A DNA stretch of 64,000 bases from Saccharibacillus alkalitolerans (GCF_011090185.1 NZ_JAAFGS010000003.1:372001-436000), one strand, 5' to 3'. Counted from the stretch's first letter, positions 25,921-38,837 are shown. Notes: generated from the letters alone by a model not told the origin. Translations and numbers: made by a program.

Positions 25921-26757
25921 ATGATTATCGGAAAAATCTTCAACAACAATGCCATCATTGCCAGCGATGCGGGCAAAAGCGAGTTCGTGGTCATGGGACG
26001 CGGCATCGCGTTCAAGAAAAAAGTCGGAGAACCGGTCGATCAGGAATTGGTCGAGAAAATTTTCGTGCTCCAGCAAAAAGAAGCTTCGGAGAAATTCAAG
26101 CTGCTGCTGGAAGACGTGCCGCCCGAGTACATCTCCTTATGCTACGACATCATCGAATACGGGAAAAACATGCTGGACGTGCCGCTGAGCGATTATATTT
26201 ACGTGACGCTGACCGACCATATGAACAACGCGCTCAAGCTGTTCGACGAAGGGATCAAGGCGACGAATCCGCTGATCTGGGAAATCCGGCGCATCTACCC
26301 CAAGGAATTCGGCATCGGCAAAAAAGTGCTGGAATTCATCGAAGAAACGCTCGGCAAAAAACTGCCCGAGGACGAAGCGGCCAACGTGGCGCTGCATCTC
26401 ATCAACGCGCAGATCGACCAGTCTTCCCGCCGGACGGAAAACGTCGCCGCCCAGACGGAGAAGATCAGCGACATCCTGAACATCATCAAGTACAGCTACG
26501 GCAAATCGCCGGACGAGAACTCGATCAGCTACGAACGCTTCGTCACCCATCTGCGGTTTTTCTTCCAGCGGATCGACAGGCCGGGACGCGGCGAGCTCGA
26601 AGACGACTTTCTGCTCAAGCAGGTCAAATCGAAATACAAAAAAGCCTACGCCTGCATGCTCAAAGTCGAAAAGTATTTGCGGATCGAGCTGCCCGACGAG
26701 GAAAAATTGTATTTGACGCTGCATATCCATCGGGTCACCCGGGATTCCGCTCCTTAG
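25921..26757 (+). CDS. licT: LicT-type BglG family transcriptional antiterminator
   Basis: A 278-residue protein: an RNA-binding CAT domain (residues 1-55: MIIGKIFNNNAIIA, VVMGRGIAFKKKVGE) and two PRD domains (conserved His in LTDHMNNAL and ALHLIN of PRD1, and FVTHLRFFFQRI and LTLHIHRV of PRD2). It stops premature termination of the bgl operon when beta-glucosides are imported and is switched by PTS phosphorylation. AAGGAGGG precedes the ATG. One RAT lies in its own leader and another before the PTS gene. Confidence 0.95.
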   Translation: MIIGKIFNNNAIIASDAGKSEFVVMGRGIAFKKKVGEPVDQELVEKIFVLQQKEASEKFKLLLEDVPPEYISLCYDIIEYGKNMLDVPLSDYIYVTLTDHMNNALKLFDEGIKATNPLIWEIRRIYPKEFGIGKKVLEFIEETLGKKLPEDEAANVALHLINAQIDQSSRRTENVAAQTEKISDILNIIKYSYGKSPDENSISYERFVTHLRFFFQRIDRPGRGELEDDFLLKQVKSKYKKAYACMLKVEKYLRIELPDEEKLYLTLHIHRVTRDSAP

Positions 26758-26867
26758 TACGTTGACCAAACCTAATCAGAGGTTTGCGTTCGGCTGAAAT
26801 GTATACGCTTTAGGTGCGATTCAGGAGGGCGTAACCTTACTTTCGTCTTGGTCAACGTACCAGCGGA
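26746..26867. other. Structured intergenic element with long closing stem
   Basis: A perfect 13-base inverted repeat, GTACGTTGACCAA (26757-26769) and TTGGTCAACGTAC (26848-26860), is extended outwards by TCCGCT/AGCGGA after a small internal loop. Inside, three short hairpins can be drawn (ACCT/AGGT, GCGT/ACGC, AGGT-CG/CG-ACCT). As RNA this would be a four-way junction of ~104 bases. It begins at the licT stop codon and ends 60 bases before the second RAT. No known riboswitch class was recognised, and no target duplication flanks it. Confidence 0.55.
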
Positions 26868-26888
26868 GATTCGCGGGCCGCAATAAGC

Positions 26889-26912
26889 AAGCGTATTCAG
26901 TAAGCGTATTCA
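26889..26912 (+). repeat. Two 11-base direct repeats before the second RAT
   Basis: AAGCGTATTCA occurs twice with starts 13 bases apart, just upstream of TAAAAT (26919-26924). They could be part of an internal promoter, but the -35 is poor. Confidence 0.5.
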
Positions 26913-26927
26913 ATTTCATAAAATCAA

Positions 26928-27009
26928 GGATCGTGACTGGTAATGCAGGCGAGACCAACAGGAAGCAGGCTCCCCCGGGGCGCGCGCTTCCTTGGTCTCG
27001 CCTTTTTTT
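26928..27009 (+). promoter_or_regulatory. Second RAT antiterminator site and terminator, before bglP
   Basis: GGATCGTGACTG, a five-base loop and GCAGGCGAGACC form a full-length RAT with several changes from consensus (including two A to G changes in the internal loop). Its 3' side overlaps the terminator GGCGAGACCAA/TTGGTCTCGCC followed by TTTTTTT, with an inner GC-rich stem. LicT binding here would allow bglP to be read independently of the first site. Confidence 0.82.
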
Positions 27010-27013
27010 ATAA

Positions 27014-28972
<1,959 letters not shown>

Positions 28973-28978
28973 TTTCAC

Positions 28979-29161
28979 TTGCGGACGATCCGGGGCGATC
29001 GGGAAAGGGCCGGTTCACGCCGCGGCTTCATCCATGTCGATAAAGACAACGAAGGCCGGGGCACGCTGAACCGCTCCCGCAAAGACAGCTTCCACTGGTA
29101 CAAGCAGGGCATCGCCAGCAACGGCGAGAAGCTGGATGCCGGAGTCGAAAGCGCAAAATAA
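28979..29161 (+). pseudogene. 3' remnant of a 6-phospho-beta-glucosidase (GH1, bglH-like)
   Basis: Directly after bglP a 60-codon frame without a proper start or ribosome site encodes [15 protein letters not shown], then [22 protein letters not shown]. This is the conserved C-terminus of family 1 6-phospho-beta-glucosidases (RYGFIYVD..G.GTL.R..KKSF.WYK..I.SNG). The preceding ~420 residues are gone, presumably by internal deletion. The first ~13 codons are not GH1-like and mark the deletion joint. The operon's hydrolase must be supplied elsewhere. Confidence 0.8.
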
Positions 29162-29294
29162 ACGTCTTTTTCCGGCTTTCCGTTCACGCGTCATAGGCGA
29201 ATCGTCCGATCTCCACATTTTCCCCGCCGCTCCCCGCTTCCTTCGGGCGAGCGGCTTTTCCGCGCTTTCGGACGGCATGTTCATGAACCAGCTA

Positions 29295-29324
29295 TTCACA
29301 AGGCACGAAAAATGACGATATAAA
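29295..29324 (+). promoter_or_regulatory. Promoter of the GGDEF-EAL gene
   Basis: TTCACA and TATAAA are separated by 18 bases. The -10 region also contains GACGATAT, seven of eight matches to the sigma-D -10 (GCCGATAT), but the matching -35 is poor, so sigma-A is the first choice. Confidence 0.5.
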
Positions 29325-29372
29325 ACAGTACCGTTAAACCCGCTCTATTTTTCCAAAACCGGAGGTCGTCTG

Positions 29373-31703
29373 ATGTATAAAAATCGTTACCGGTTCTATG
29401 CGGGAACCGTTTTGTATTTGATCGCCTATTACGTCTTGTTGAACGCGTTCCGCGGGAACGAGTCCGTTATGGGCTGGCTGGGCAATCTGCTCAATCTGCT
29501 GCCGGCCGCGGCCGGCGCTTTTATTCTCTGGGGGGTTGCCCGAAAAGCCGACGTCGGGTTGAAAAGGTTCTGGCGGCTGCTGATGTACAGCAGTCTCGCC
29601 TACGCGCTGGCCATGTGCTTCTGGCTGTGGGACGCCATGAGCGAGTCTTTCGTGATGTCCTTGCCCAGTCCCGCGGATTACTTATGGTTTGCCGAAGGCA
29701 TCCTCATCTGTTCGGCTCTGCTGCTGCTGAACTACAAGCAGTTGAAGGGCCTTAACGCCGTCCGGCTTCTGCTCGACGCCTCGATCTTCATGACCACCAT
29801 GATCGCCTTGAGCTGGATCCTCCTGATCGAACCGCTTTATGCCCAGGCAGCCGCCAGCGGAAGCCTGGCTTTCATGATTATGAACGTCAGCTACCCGATC
29901 GAGGATTTGGGCTTCCTCTTCCTCCTGATTCTGCTGATGCTGTCCAATCGGTACGCGATCGCGGTCAGAGCCCAGCAGATGCTGCTCGCGGCCGTCATGC
30001 TGTTCATCGTCGGCGATTCGATCTATCTGTACCTGCTTACGATCGACGCCTACGCCATCGGAAGCTTTATCGATCCCGTATGGAGCATGTCCTTGATCGC
30101 TATCGCGCTGTCGGGCATCGAGTCGCTGAATCCGAAGTTCTCGGCGGCATTCGTCCAAAAAACGGTCAGACCCGGAAAAGGATGGCTCAAGCGGCTGCTC
30201 CCCTACGTCAGCCTGGGCACCTTAATGGTCATCATGCTGCTGCAGATGCCCGACTTCAATATGATCGTGCTGTGCTGCATCACGGGAATTCTGCTCGTCA
30301 CCGCCCGCCAAATCCTTACGCTTGCGGAAAACGACGAGCTGCTGGCCAGGCTGGGGCAATATCTCAAAGTCAGCGACCGCGCGGCCCATCACGACGAACT
30401 GACCGGTCTGCCGAACCGCCGGCTGTTCAGTCTCCGGCTGCAGGAAGCCATCGTTCAAGCGGAGAAGGATCGCGCCGAACTAGCCGTCGTCTTCATGGAC
30501 TTTAACCGGTTCAAATATATCAACGACACGCTCGGTCACGGCGTCGGCGACCGGATGCTCCAGGAAGCCGCCGCAAGATTCGAGGAAGCCCTTCCCGGTC
30601 ATTGTCTGCTGGCCAGGCTGGGCGGAGACGAGTTCGTGATTCTGATCCCGCGTTCTTCGGGCACGCAGACGATCCGCAGCGTGATTGCGGCCGTGGAAGA
30701 CAGTCTCAAAAAGCCCATGTCGATCGACGAGCATTCGCTGCACGTCTCGACCAGCATAGGAATCGCGGTGTACCCGGCCGACGGGAGCAGCATGGACGAA
30801 CTGCTCAAAAACGCCGACGCGGCGATGTACCGCTCCAAAAAGAACAACGGCAGCAAAGCGGTGTTCTTCGATTCTTCGATCGGTTCGGAATTGGAACGCC
30901 GGCTCGAAATCGAAAACGACCTCAACAACGTGATCGAACGAAACGAGTTATCGCTGCATTACCAGCTGCAGGTTCATGCGCGGACCGGCCGGATCGCGGG
31001 CGTCGAAGCGCTGCTGCGTTGGAAGCACCCCGTCAAAGGGTATATTTCGCCGGCCGACTTTATCCCGATCGCGGAAGAGACCGGAGCGATCAAGCCGATC
31101 GGGGAATGGGTGCTGCGGCAGGCCTGCATGCAGCAGCGCAAGTGGGCCCGCTCGGGACTCGCGAATCTGCGGATGAGCGTGAACGTATCTCCGCGCCAGC
31201 TTCAGGACGATCATATCGTCGAATCGTTTCTGGAAATTGTCCGCTCTGCGGAAATCGATCCGCGCATGCTCGTGCTGGAAATTACCGAAACGTTCGCCGT
31301 GAACGACATTCCCGTCGCGGTGGAACGGCTGAGCCGCCTTCGGCAGGCCGGCATTCGAGTAGCGATCGACGACTTCGGCAGCGGGTATGCTTCATTGAAG
31401 TATTTGAAAAACTTCAAGCCTTCGCTGCTCAAAATCGATCGCGGCTTTATCGCCTGCATCCGGCAGGACGACGAAGAATCCGCCGATATGGTGCGCGCCA
31501 TTATTTCCCTGGGGCACAGCCTGAAAATCGAAGTGCTCGCCGAAGGGGTCGAAACGCCGGAGCAGCTGGAATTTTTGCGGGAAGCAGGCTGCGACGAAAT
31601 GCAGGGCTATTTGATCGGCCGTCCGATTCCCGAGTCCGAATTGACGGAGCGTCTCCAAACTTCGCCTCTTTATTTCATGCCGCCGGATTCGATCAGTTCG
31701 TGA
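29373..31703 (+). CDS. Membrane GGDEF-EAL protein (cyclic-di-GMP turnover)
   Basis: A 776-residue protein. Residues 1-320 hold about nine hydrophobic segments (a membrane sensor). The GGDEF domain follows with an intact GGDEF active site (417-421, [10 protein letters not shown]) and [10 protein letters not shown]. The EAL domain starts with E545-A546-L547 and keeps the phosphodiesterase residues in [24 protein letters not shown] and AEGVETPEQ. Both activities are possible on sequence, though one usually regulates the other. GGAGG lies before the ATG. It would link an unknown membrane signal to motility or biofilm behaviour. Confidence 0.92.
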   Translation: MYKNRYRFYAGTVLYLIAYYVLLNAFRGNESVMGWLGNLLNLLPAAAGAFILWGVARKADVGLKRFWRLLMYSSLAYALAMCFWLWDAMSESFVMSLPSPADYLWFAEGILICSALLLLNYKQLKGLNAVRLLLDASIFMTTMIALSWILLIEPLYAQAAASGSLAFMIMNVSYPIEDLGFLFLLILLMLSNRYAIAVRAQQMLLAAVMLFIVGDSIYLYLLTIDAYAIGSFIDPVWSMSLIAIALSGIESLNPKFSAAFVQKTVRPGKGWLKRLLPYVSLGTLMVIMLLQMPDFNMIVLCCITGILLVTARQILTLAENDELLARLGQYLKVSDRAAHHDELTGLPNRRLFSLRLQEAIVQAEKDRAELAVVFMDFNRFKYINDTLGHGVGDRMLQEAAARFEEALPGHCLLARLGGDEFVILIPRSSGTQTIRSVIAAVEDSLKKPMSIDEHSLHVSTSIGIAVYPADGSSMDELLKNADAAMYRSKKNNGSKAVFFDSSIGSELERRLEIENDLNNVIERNELSLHYQLQVHARTGRIAGVEALLRWKHPVKGYISPADFIPIAEETGAIKPIGEWVLRQACMQQRKWARSGLANLRMSVNVSPRQLQDDHIVESFLEIVRSAEIDPRMLVLEITETFAVNDIPVAVERLSRLRQAGIRVAIDDFGSGYASLKYLKNFKPSLLKIDRGFIACIRQDDEESADMVRAIISLGHSLKIEVLAEGVETPEQLEFLREAGCDEMQGYLIGRPIPESELTERLQTSPLYFMPPDSISS

Positions 31704-31743
31704 ATATCCGGCAGTCGGCCGCCGACATCCGCGTTCGCGCGAA

Positions 31744-31786
31744 AAAGCCGCTTGCCCCAAACGGGGGAAGCGGCTTATCTTTTTTT
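31744..31786. terminator. Bidirectional terminator between GGDEF-EAL and Nudix genes
   Basis: AAAGCCGCTTGCCCC and GGGGGAAGCGGCTT form a long stem, with a T run on the plus strand and a TTTTT run on the minus strand. The Nudix stop codon overlaps its right flank. Confidence 0.85.
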
Positions 31787-32227
31787 ATCCATGCCGAAGC
31801 TGCCGTACCAGCCGCCGCGGCGCGAGAGGTTCCGGGCTTCTTTTATAAACGGGCTCGTCTCCACGGGCAGATCGTCCGCCGGACACCAACGCAGCTCCGC
31901 GCATTTCTCTCGTTCCAGATTGACCGGCTCTCCGCTCCACCGCTCCGTTTCGAAAAAGAAGTCGATCCGCTCGTCCCCGCCTTCCTCGGCCGCTCCGATC
32001 TGAAGGACTGCCGTCATGCGCAGATCGTCAGGTTCGATCAAGACGCCGCATTCCTCGCGGGCCTCGCGCAGCGCCGCCTCCGCCGCCGTCTCCCCGCGCT
32101 CGATTTTGCCCGCCGGAAGGCCGTAACATCCGTCGTCATGGCCGGTATTCCGCCGCTTGAGCAGCAGTACGTTTCCTCCGCGAATCAAAAAAACATGCGC
32201 CACGCTGACGCGTCTCGCCGTCTCCAT
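31775..32227 (-). CDS. Nudix hydrolase
   Basis: A 150-residue protein with a complete Nudix box (GKIERGETAAEAALREAREECGV, positions ~41-63, pattern G-X5-E-X7-REUXEEXGU). It hydrolyses a nucleoside diphosphate linked to some moiety; the substrate (for example oxidised nucleotides or ADP-ribose) cannot be predicted. The start ATG has AAAGGGG nine bases upstream. It lies 25 bases after the alpha/beta hydrolase gene, likely on the same transcript. Confidence 0.87.
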   Translation of the reverse strand: METARRVSVAHVFLIRGGNVLLLKRRNTGHDDGCYGLPAGKIERGETAAEAALREAREECGVLIEPDDLRMTAVLQIGAAEEGGDERIDFFFETERWSGEPVNLEREKCAELRWCPADDLPVETSPFIKEARNLSRRGGWYGSFGMDKKR

Positions 32228-32252
32228 CCTCCATCGCCCCTTTTCCTCTTCC

Positions 32253-33326
32253 TCATTGAGAAGACGTTTTTTCTTTTCCTTGATCTATTCCTCTGTCTAT
32301 TGTACGCAAAAACTGCCGCATGTCGCGCAAATATCCGTCGTCGAACAGCTCCCGGGGCATAAAAACGGCCGTCAGCACCGTCAGCGCCTCCGATGCCGCG
32401 ACCCGGCGGTCCAGCATCGAATGATCGGCTTCCGGCAGCCGGGTTACGCTGAGCAGCTCCGCCGGAATGTTGTCGCGGTACACTTTTTCCGTATCGTCGG
32501 AATCGACATTGAGGTCCTCTCCGCCCAGCACCAGGTGAACCGGCTGCCGGAAAGCCGGCAGGTCGTCCGCCGAGTCCGATCTGAAGTTTTTCCCGATAAA
32601 CGTCCAGCGGTCCCGCGAGATGGCCTCCGCGCCCGACACGCCCGCCTTTTTGCGGTAAGCTTCGTAGTCTTCGTATGAAGCTCCGCGCTGCAGCAGATCC
32701 AGCACGTCGGCGTCTTCCCGTTCGATCCGCGAGATCGCCGCTGCGGACGCGCCGCTGTTCTCCATTTCCCGGCGCGTGTTGTACCGCCCCTGCTCGATCC
32801 AGTTCACCGCCGGCGCCACCAGAATGTGGAACGCCAATTCCGGTTCGTCGCGGGCGACTTTAGGAATGACCCAGCCCGCCTGGCTGGCTCCCCAGAGACC
32901 GATGCGCGAAGCGTCGATCTCCGGCTGCGAGCGCGCCCAGTCGATCGCTTCGGCCGTATCCCGCGCCCGGTCTTCCATGCTCTGGTTCAGCCAGTTCCCT
33001 TCCGAGCCGCCGACGCCGCGTTTGTCCAGCGACAGCGACGCGTAACCTTCCCCGGCGAAAGCTTCCCACAGCGGCTTGTACGCACCGTCGTAGGAGGCGT
33101 TCGTCGGTCCGTCGCCGTGCACGAACACGACGAGGCCGACCGGGCCGGAAGGGGATTTCGGCAGCGCCAGCGTTCCGGTCAGCACCCCTTCCGGCGTGTC
33201 GATCGATACCGCCCGTTCCTCTATCCGGTAAGTGTTCTGAATCAGGAAGAAGACGAGCAGCGCCGACAATACAAGCAGTACCGACCCTCCCGTGATCCAC
33301 AGCGCTTTTTTGCTCTTTTTTTTCAT
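32253..33326 (-). CDS. Membrane-anchored alpha/beta hydrolase
   Basis: A 357-residue protein with an N-terminal membrane anchor (residues ~9-30, after KKKSKK), then an alpha/beta-hydrolase fold on the outside. The nucleophile is Ser in LWGASQAGWV, the oxyanion region FVHGDGPTNASYDG, an Asp in LVLGGEDLNVDSDD and the His in EADHSMLD. Sequence resembles family S9/S33-like acyl esterases; the substrate is unknown. AAAGGA precedes the ATG. Confidence 0.82.
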   Translation of the reverse strand: MKKKSKKALWITGGSVLLVLSALLVFFLIQNTYRIEERAVSIDTPEGVLTGTLALPKSPSGPVGLVVFVHGDGPTNASYDGAYKPLWEAFAGEGYASLSLDKRGVGGSEGNWLNQSMEDRARDTAEAIDWARSQPEIDASRIGLWGASQAGWVIPKVARDEPELAFHILVAPAVNWIEQGRYNTRREMENSGASAAAISRIEREDADVLDLLQRGASYEDYEAYRKKAGVSGAEAISRDRWTFIGKNFRSDSADDLPAFRQPVHLVLGGEDLNVDSDDTEKVYRDNIPAELLSVTRLPEADHSMLDRRVAASEALTVLTAVFMPRELFDDGYLRDMRQFLRTIDRGIDQGKEKTSSQ

Positions 33327-33359
33327 TTGCTTTCGTTCCTTTCCCGATCGATCTTGAAT

Positions 33360-34109
33360 TTACCGCCCGTCCGCGGGCCTGCACATGAAATGCCAGAGCG
33401 GTTCCCGGAAAAAGAAACGGCCGAGCGGACGCCGTTCGACGCGAACCGTTCGGAAGCCCGCGTTTTCGTACAGGCGAATCGTCGCCGGACTTCGGCCCGA
33501 GACGTGCAGCGACAGAGAGCCGAAGCCGGATTCGCGGGCAAAACGCGCCGCATGACCCAGCAGAGCGCGTCCGATCCCTTTTCCCCGGCAGTCCGGACGG
33601 ACGGCGATATGTTCGATATAACACTCTTCTTCGGGAGGCGTATAGCCGAGCGCCGCCATTCCCGCCGCGAATTTCAAGACGTTAAGCGGGCCGAATTCGA
33701 ACATCAGGCGTACCCAATCCGGCTCCTTTCCTCCGCCTGCGGAACTTTTTCCGGTCGGCGTCCATTTTAATGCGACGGTGCCGACCGGCTGCCCGGAATC
33801 CGGCAAAAAGAAGCCGAACTGCCGCGAGCCCTCTTCCTGCCGAAACGGCCAGGCCGCCGCGATCAGCCGCGCGGTGCGCCGATCGTTCAGCCGGACGAGC
33901 GAGCGGAACTTGCCGCCGAACGAGCAGGCCAGCAGCTCGCAGACGGCTTCGTGATGCGCGGCTTCGCATGCCGCGATGCGGCCCTCGCCGCGGACGGCCG
34001 CGCCGGAAACAGCCGGACCGTCCTCCTTTTTCCGTCCCGGCCGCTCATCTCGTTTCCATTGCTCCGATTGTTCCTGCCGCGCCGAAGCCGATTCAGGTTT
34101 ATCGGTCAT
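33360..34109 (-). CDS. GNAT family N-acetyltransferase
   Basis: A 249-residue protein with the acetyl-CoA binding motif A (IAVRPDCRGKGIGRALLGHAARFARESGFGSLSLHV) and motif B (RLYENAGFR). The N-terminal ~45 residues are charged and probably disordered. The start is ATG 34109, with GGAGGAG close upstream, overlapping the end of the MerR gene by 11 bases; the longer frame is not supported. Translational coupling to a MerR-type regulator suggests a ligand-induced detoxifying or modifying acetyltransferase, which is inference. Confidence 0.85.
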   Translation of the reverse strand: MTDKPESASARQEQSEQWKRDERPGRKKEDGPAVSGAAVRGEGRIAACEAAHHEAVCELLACSFGGKFRSLVRLNDRRTARLIAAAWPFRQEEGSRQFGFFLPDSGQPVGTVALKWTPTGKSSAGGGKEPDWVRLMFEFGPLNVLKFAAGMAALGYTPPEEECYIEHIAVRPDCRGKGIGRALLGHAARFARESGFGSLSLHVSGRSPATIRLYENAGFRTVRVERRPLGRFFFREPLWHFMCRPADGR

Positions 34110-34899
34110 GCCGTATCTCCTCCGCCGGTCCCGCATAAATTTCGAGTTCAAGCTGCACGGCGCTCCCGCCGAACAAGGACAGATAAGATTTTTCCGCCAG
34201 CACGATCCGTTCCGGCGAAAGGCCGAACCGTCCCCGTACCCTCGCGCACGCCGCTTCGACGTACGCCTCGGCCTCTTCGTCGCCTGCCGCAGCGAAGCTC
34301 TCGCTCCAATACAGGCCCGCTTCCAGCAGCAGATCGTCCGGGCGTCCGTCCTCCTCCGGTTCGAGCCGAAAATACAAGCCGGTGCCGCCTTCGTCCCTGA
34401 CATGGAAAAGATCCGCTTCGAATAAACGGCGCGGACGCGCGGGCGCTTCCAGCAGCATCCTGGCCGTGACGGACTGCTCGGGTCCGGCCGGCATCGCCCA
34501 CCGTCTCAATCGTCTGGACGGACGGCGTTCCCAGCTTCCGGCATCCGGCCGCTCTTTTTGCTCCCGCCGTTCGGCCAACAGATTCGAAGCAAAGCGCTCC
34601 AACCGCCGCAGGCGCTCGATCTCCGCCCGGACGGACGCCAGCGAATCTTCGATCAGCCGTTCGGATTGCCGCCCGTCATATTCGTCGATGGCCCGGCGCG
34701 CTTCCGCTACCGGAATATCCAGCTGCCGCAGCAGCAAAATATGGGACAGCCGGTACATTTCCTCGATTCCGTACCGGCGGTAGCCGCCGGAATCGATATG
34801 CGCGGGCGGCAGCAGTCCTTTTTCCTCGAAGTACCGCACCTGATGCACGGATACGCCCATCATTCCGGCAAACTCGCGTATGGTCAAAAAATCGTTCAT
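34099..34899 (-). CDS. MerR family transcriptional regulator
   Basis: A 266-residue protein. The MerR DNA-binding domain covers residues 1-70 (LTIREFAGMMGVSVHQVRYFEEKGLLPP, GYRRYGIEEMYRLSHILLLRQL), followed by the dimer helix (SVRAEIERLRRLERFASNLL) and a ~130-residue C-terminal domain with ESYSFAA/YLSLFGG-type sequence that should bind the inducer. No cysteine metal site is seen. Its promoter has the 19-base spacer and palindrome of MerR-controlled promoters, so it regulates itself and the GNAT gene. Confidence 0.88.
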   Translation of the reverse strand: MNDFLTIREFAGMMGVSVHQVRYFEEKGLLPPAHIDSGGYRRYGIEEMYRLSHILLLRQLDIPVAEARRAIDEYDGRQSERLIEDSLASVRAEIERLRRLERFASNLLAERREQKERPDAGSWERRPSRRLRRWAMPAGPEQSVTARMLLEAPARPRRLFEADLFHVRDEGGTGLYFRLEPEEDGRPDDLLLEAGLYWSESFAAAGDEEAEAYVEAACARVRGRFGLSPERIVLAEKSYLSLFGGSAVQLELEIYAGPAEEIRHDR

Positions 34900-34937
34900 G
34901 CTCGATCGCTCCTTTCCGTTCCTCTCCTCGCTTCTTC

Positions 34938-34968
34938 ACTATAAAGGTTAGGTCTGACCTAAGGTCAA
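34938..34968 (-). promoter_or_regulatory. MerR-type promoter (19-base spacer) with operator palindrome
   Basis: On the minus strand TTGACC and TATAGT are separated by 19 bases, the over-long spacer that MerR proteins correct by DNA twisting. The spacer carries the palindrome TTAGGTC-A-GACCTAA (34948-34962). Confidence 0.82.
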
Positions 34969-35029
34969 GCCTTGTTTTCTAGTGATAAAACTTTTCGCAA
35001 CAAACTTACTAAAAATAACATAAAAGCTA

Positions 35030-35057
35030 TTGACTCCTGTTTTCGTTGCGGTATAAT
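35030..35057 (+). promoter_or_regulatory. Sigma-A promoter of clpE
   Basis: TTGACT and TATAAT are separated by 16 bases. The CtsR operator begins two bases after the -10. The transcribed leader before the start codon is about 215 bases and holds nothing else recognised. Confidence 0.75.
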
Positions 35058-35059
35058 AA

Positions 35060-35076
35060 GGTCAAAGAAAGTCAAA
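35060..35076 (+). promoter_or_regulatory. CtsR operator
   Basis: GGTCAAA-N3-AGTCAAA matches the CtsR heptad repeat (GGTCAAA-N3-RGTCAAA) at every fixed position and covers the transcription start. Confidence 0.88.
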
Positions 35077-35277
35077 GTCAGAAGAAAAGATCAAACCTTT
35101 GCTTTGCAAACGCCCTTTACCCTGATTCGTTCGATAGCGGATCGATCTTTCTTCGAAGCAGGCTTCGGCTTTCGTTCCCCCTAATTCCGGCGGCCCGTTT
35201 CCCGAGCGGAGCGGGCAGCCGTTTTCTGACTATCGTTAATCAACCTATTATTCCATTAATGAAAGGGGCATGCCTTC

Positions 35278-37434
<2,157 letters not shown>

Positions 37435-37497
37435 TTGCGGATCGGACGGTCCGGCGGCCCATGACCATACCGCCGCCGAGACGTTACCGAAAAACGC

Positions 37498-37537
37498 AAA
37501 AAGCTGTCCCGCCTAACAAGGCGAGACAGCTTTTTTT
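37498..37537 (+). terminator. Terminator of clpE
   Basis: AAAAAGCTGTC and GACAGCTTTTTTT with an inner CGCC/GGCG stem. Confidence 0.88.
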
Positions 37538-37604
37538 GCGTATGAAGCGACGGGCGAAACCTGCGCCGCGCAGCCGTCAGCCGGCGGTCCGGGCGAACGC
37601 CTGG

Positions 37605-38825
37605 TTAAGGTTCTGCGGAAGCGAAACCGGCTTCCGCCGCCGTCATCCATCGTTCGGCTCCGAACGTCCAGAATCGGGTCAGATACGTATCCACTTTTCC
37701 CGCGGCCGCGGCCGCTTGAATCTGGGCGCTTTTATAAATGCCCCGGGGCATCCCGTCTTCGGCGACCATCCACCGCTCGCCTCCGCCGGGAGCCACGAAG
37801 GTGTCCCAAGGTTCCAAGTAAGAAGACGCGTAAGGAAATTCGCGGCAGGCTTCCGATCCCGGCGCTTTGAGCGAAGCCAGATAGAGCCTGAGGTTTTCCA
37901 GCATCTCCTCGGCTTCGGAGACGTGGATCGTATTAAGCAGGCCGATCTCTCCCGTTTTGACGCCTTTGGAAGTGCCCGATACCTGTTCGGAGTCGGCCAG
38001 TCTGCCGTAAGACAGAAAGATTTCTTTCTCTCCGTTCTCGACCGGATAAGAATTGCGGAAGTAGAAGCCTTTGTCCGTCAACACGGCCCCGACATGTCCT
38101 TTGCTGCGAAGTCCCTCGTCCCGGAAAGCCAGCACCTTTTCGCTTTGCGGAACGCCGAACGTTTCTCGCTCCGGCTTCTGCTTCGGCACGCGTTCCGCAT
38201 CCCAAAATTGCGCATCGTTAAAATACCCGGCCGATCGGCACAAAGCGAGAAGAAAAGCTTCGTCGGGCACAAGTTCCGCTTCCTGTAAAAGTTCCCGCTG
38301 CGCCAAAGGAATCGGTCCTTTTGCGAATACCGCGTCCGTCCCGGGTTCGGGGGCCAATTGATTGGTCGCATGAATATCGCGAAGGATTTCCAGTATGTCT
38401 CTGTCCTTGAATTTGCGGCTGTTCCAGGTCAGGCTGTAATCGCCGAGACGGATCTCCCAAGGTCCTTTGCCTTTTACGGGGGCCGGCATGCGCTTGAATT
38501 CTTCCCAGGAAATAAAATAGTGATCGAGCTCGTATTTCCAGTGGATCCCCAAATTCGTGAATGCCGCCCCGTGGGCGTAGCGGCCGATAAAGGTCGCATC
38601 GCAAAACGCGATCGGCCATGCGTGTTCCGGGATTTGCAGGTTGCGGCGCAGCTTTTTCAAACCGCCGCTGTCGATCCGCTCTCCCGTTTCGGCATACTTG
38701 CGGGCGGAGACGATCTCATAGGCCGCCCGGGCTATGGCTTCGCAGTCTTCGCCGGGCTGCGAAGCGTTTGCGGCGCTCTGCGCTTCGGGCTGCGAAACGA
38801 CGTTCTTTTTTTTCCAAAAAGCCAT
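37605..38825 (-). CDS. Unknown protein with C-terminal GYF_2/DUF4339-like domain
   Basis: A 406-residue soluble protein. Most of it (residues ~25-330) matches no family I recognise; it contains the PH-like strands FYFRNSYPVENGEKEIFLSYGRL. The last ~50 residues read ERWMVAEDGMPRG...GKVDTYLTRFWTFGAERWMTAAE, the pattern of GYF_2/DUF4339 domains, which bind proline-rich peptides or act as scaffolds. The TPR gene ends 12 bases upstream, so the pair is one operon and the products probably act together. AAGGAGG precedes the ATG. Confidence 0.65.
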   Translation of the reverse strand: MAFWKKKNVVSQPEAQSAANASQPGEDCEAIARAAYEIVSARKYAETGERIDSGGLKKLRRNLQIPEHAWPIAFCDATFIGRYAHGAAFTNLGIHWKYELDHYFISWEEFKRMPAPVKGKGPWEIRLGDYSLTWNSRKFKDRDILEILRDIHATNQLAPEPGTDAVFAKGPIPLAQRELLQEAELVPDEAFLLALCRSAGYFNDAQFWDAERVPKQKPERETFGVPQSEKVLAFRDEGLRSKGHVGAVLTDKGFYFRNSYPVENGEKEIFLSYGRLADSEQVSGTSKGVKTGEIGLLNTIHVSEAEEMLENLRLYLASLKAPGSEACREFPYASSYLEPWDTFVAPGGGERWMVAEDGMPRGIYKSAQIQAAAAAGKVDTYLTRFWTFGAERWMTAAEAGFASAEP

Positions 38826-38837
38826 TCGTTCGCCTCC

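Noticed and set aside
26746-26867. MITE or insertion-sequence remnant for the licT-bglP inverted repeat
   Set aside because: No target-site duplication flanks the repeat, no related copy was noticed in this window, and internal hairpins favour an RNA explanation; a genome-wide search could still change this.
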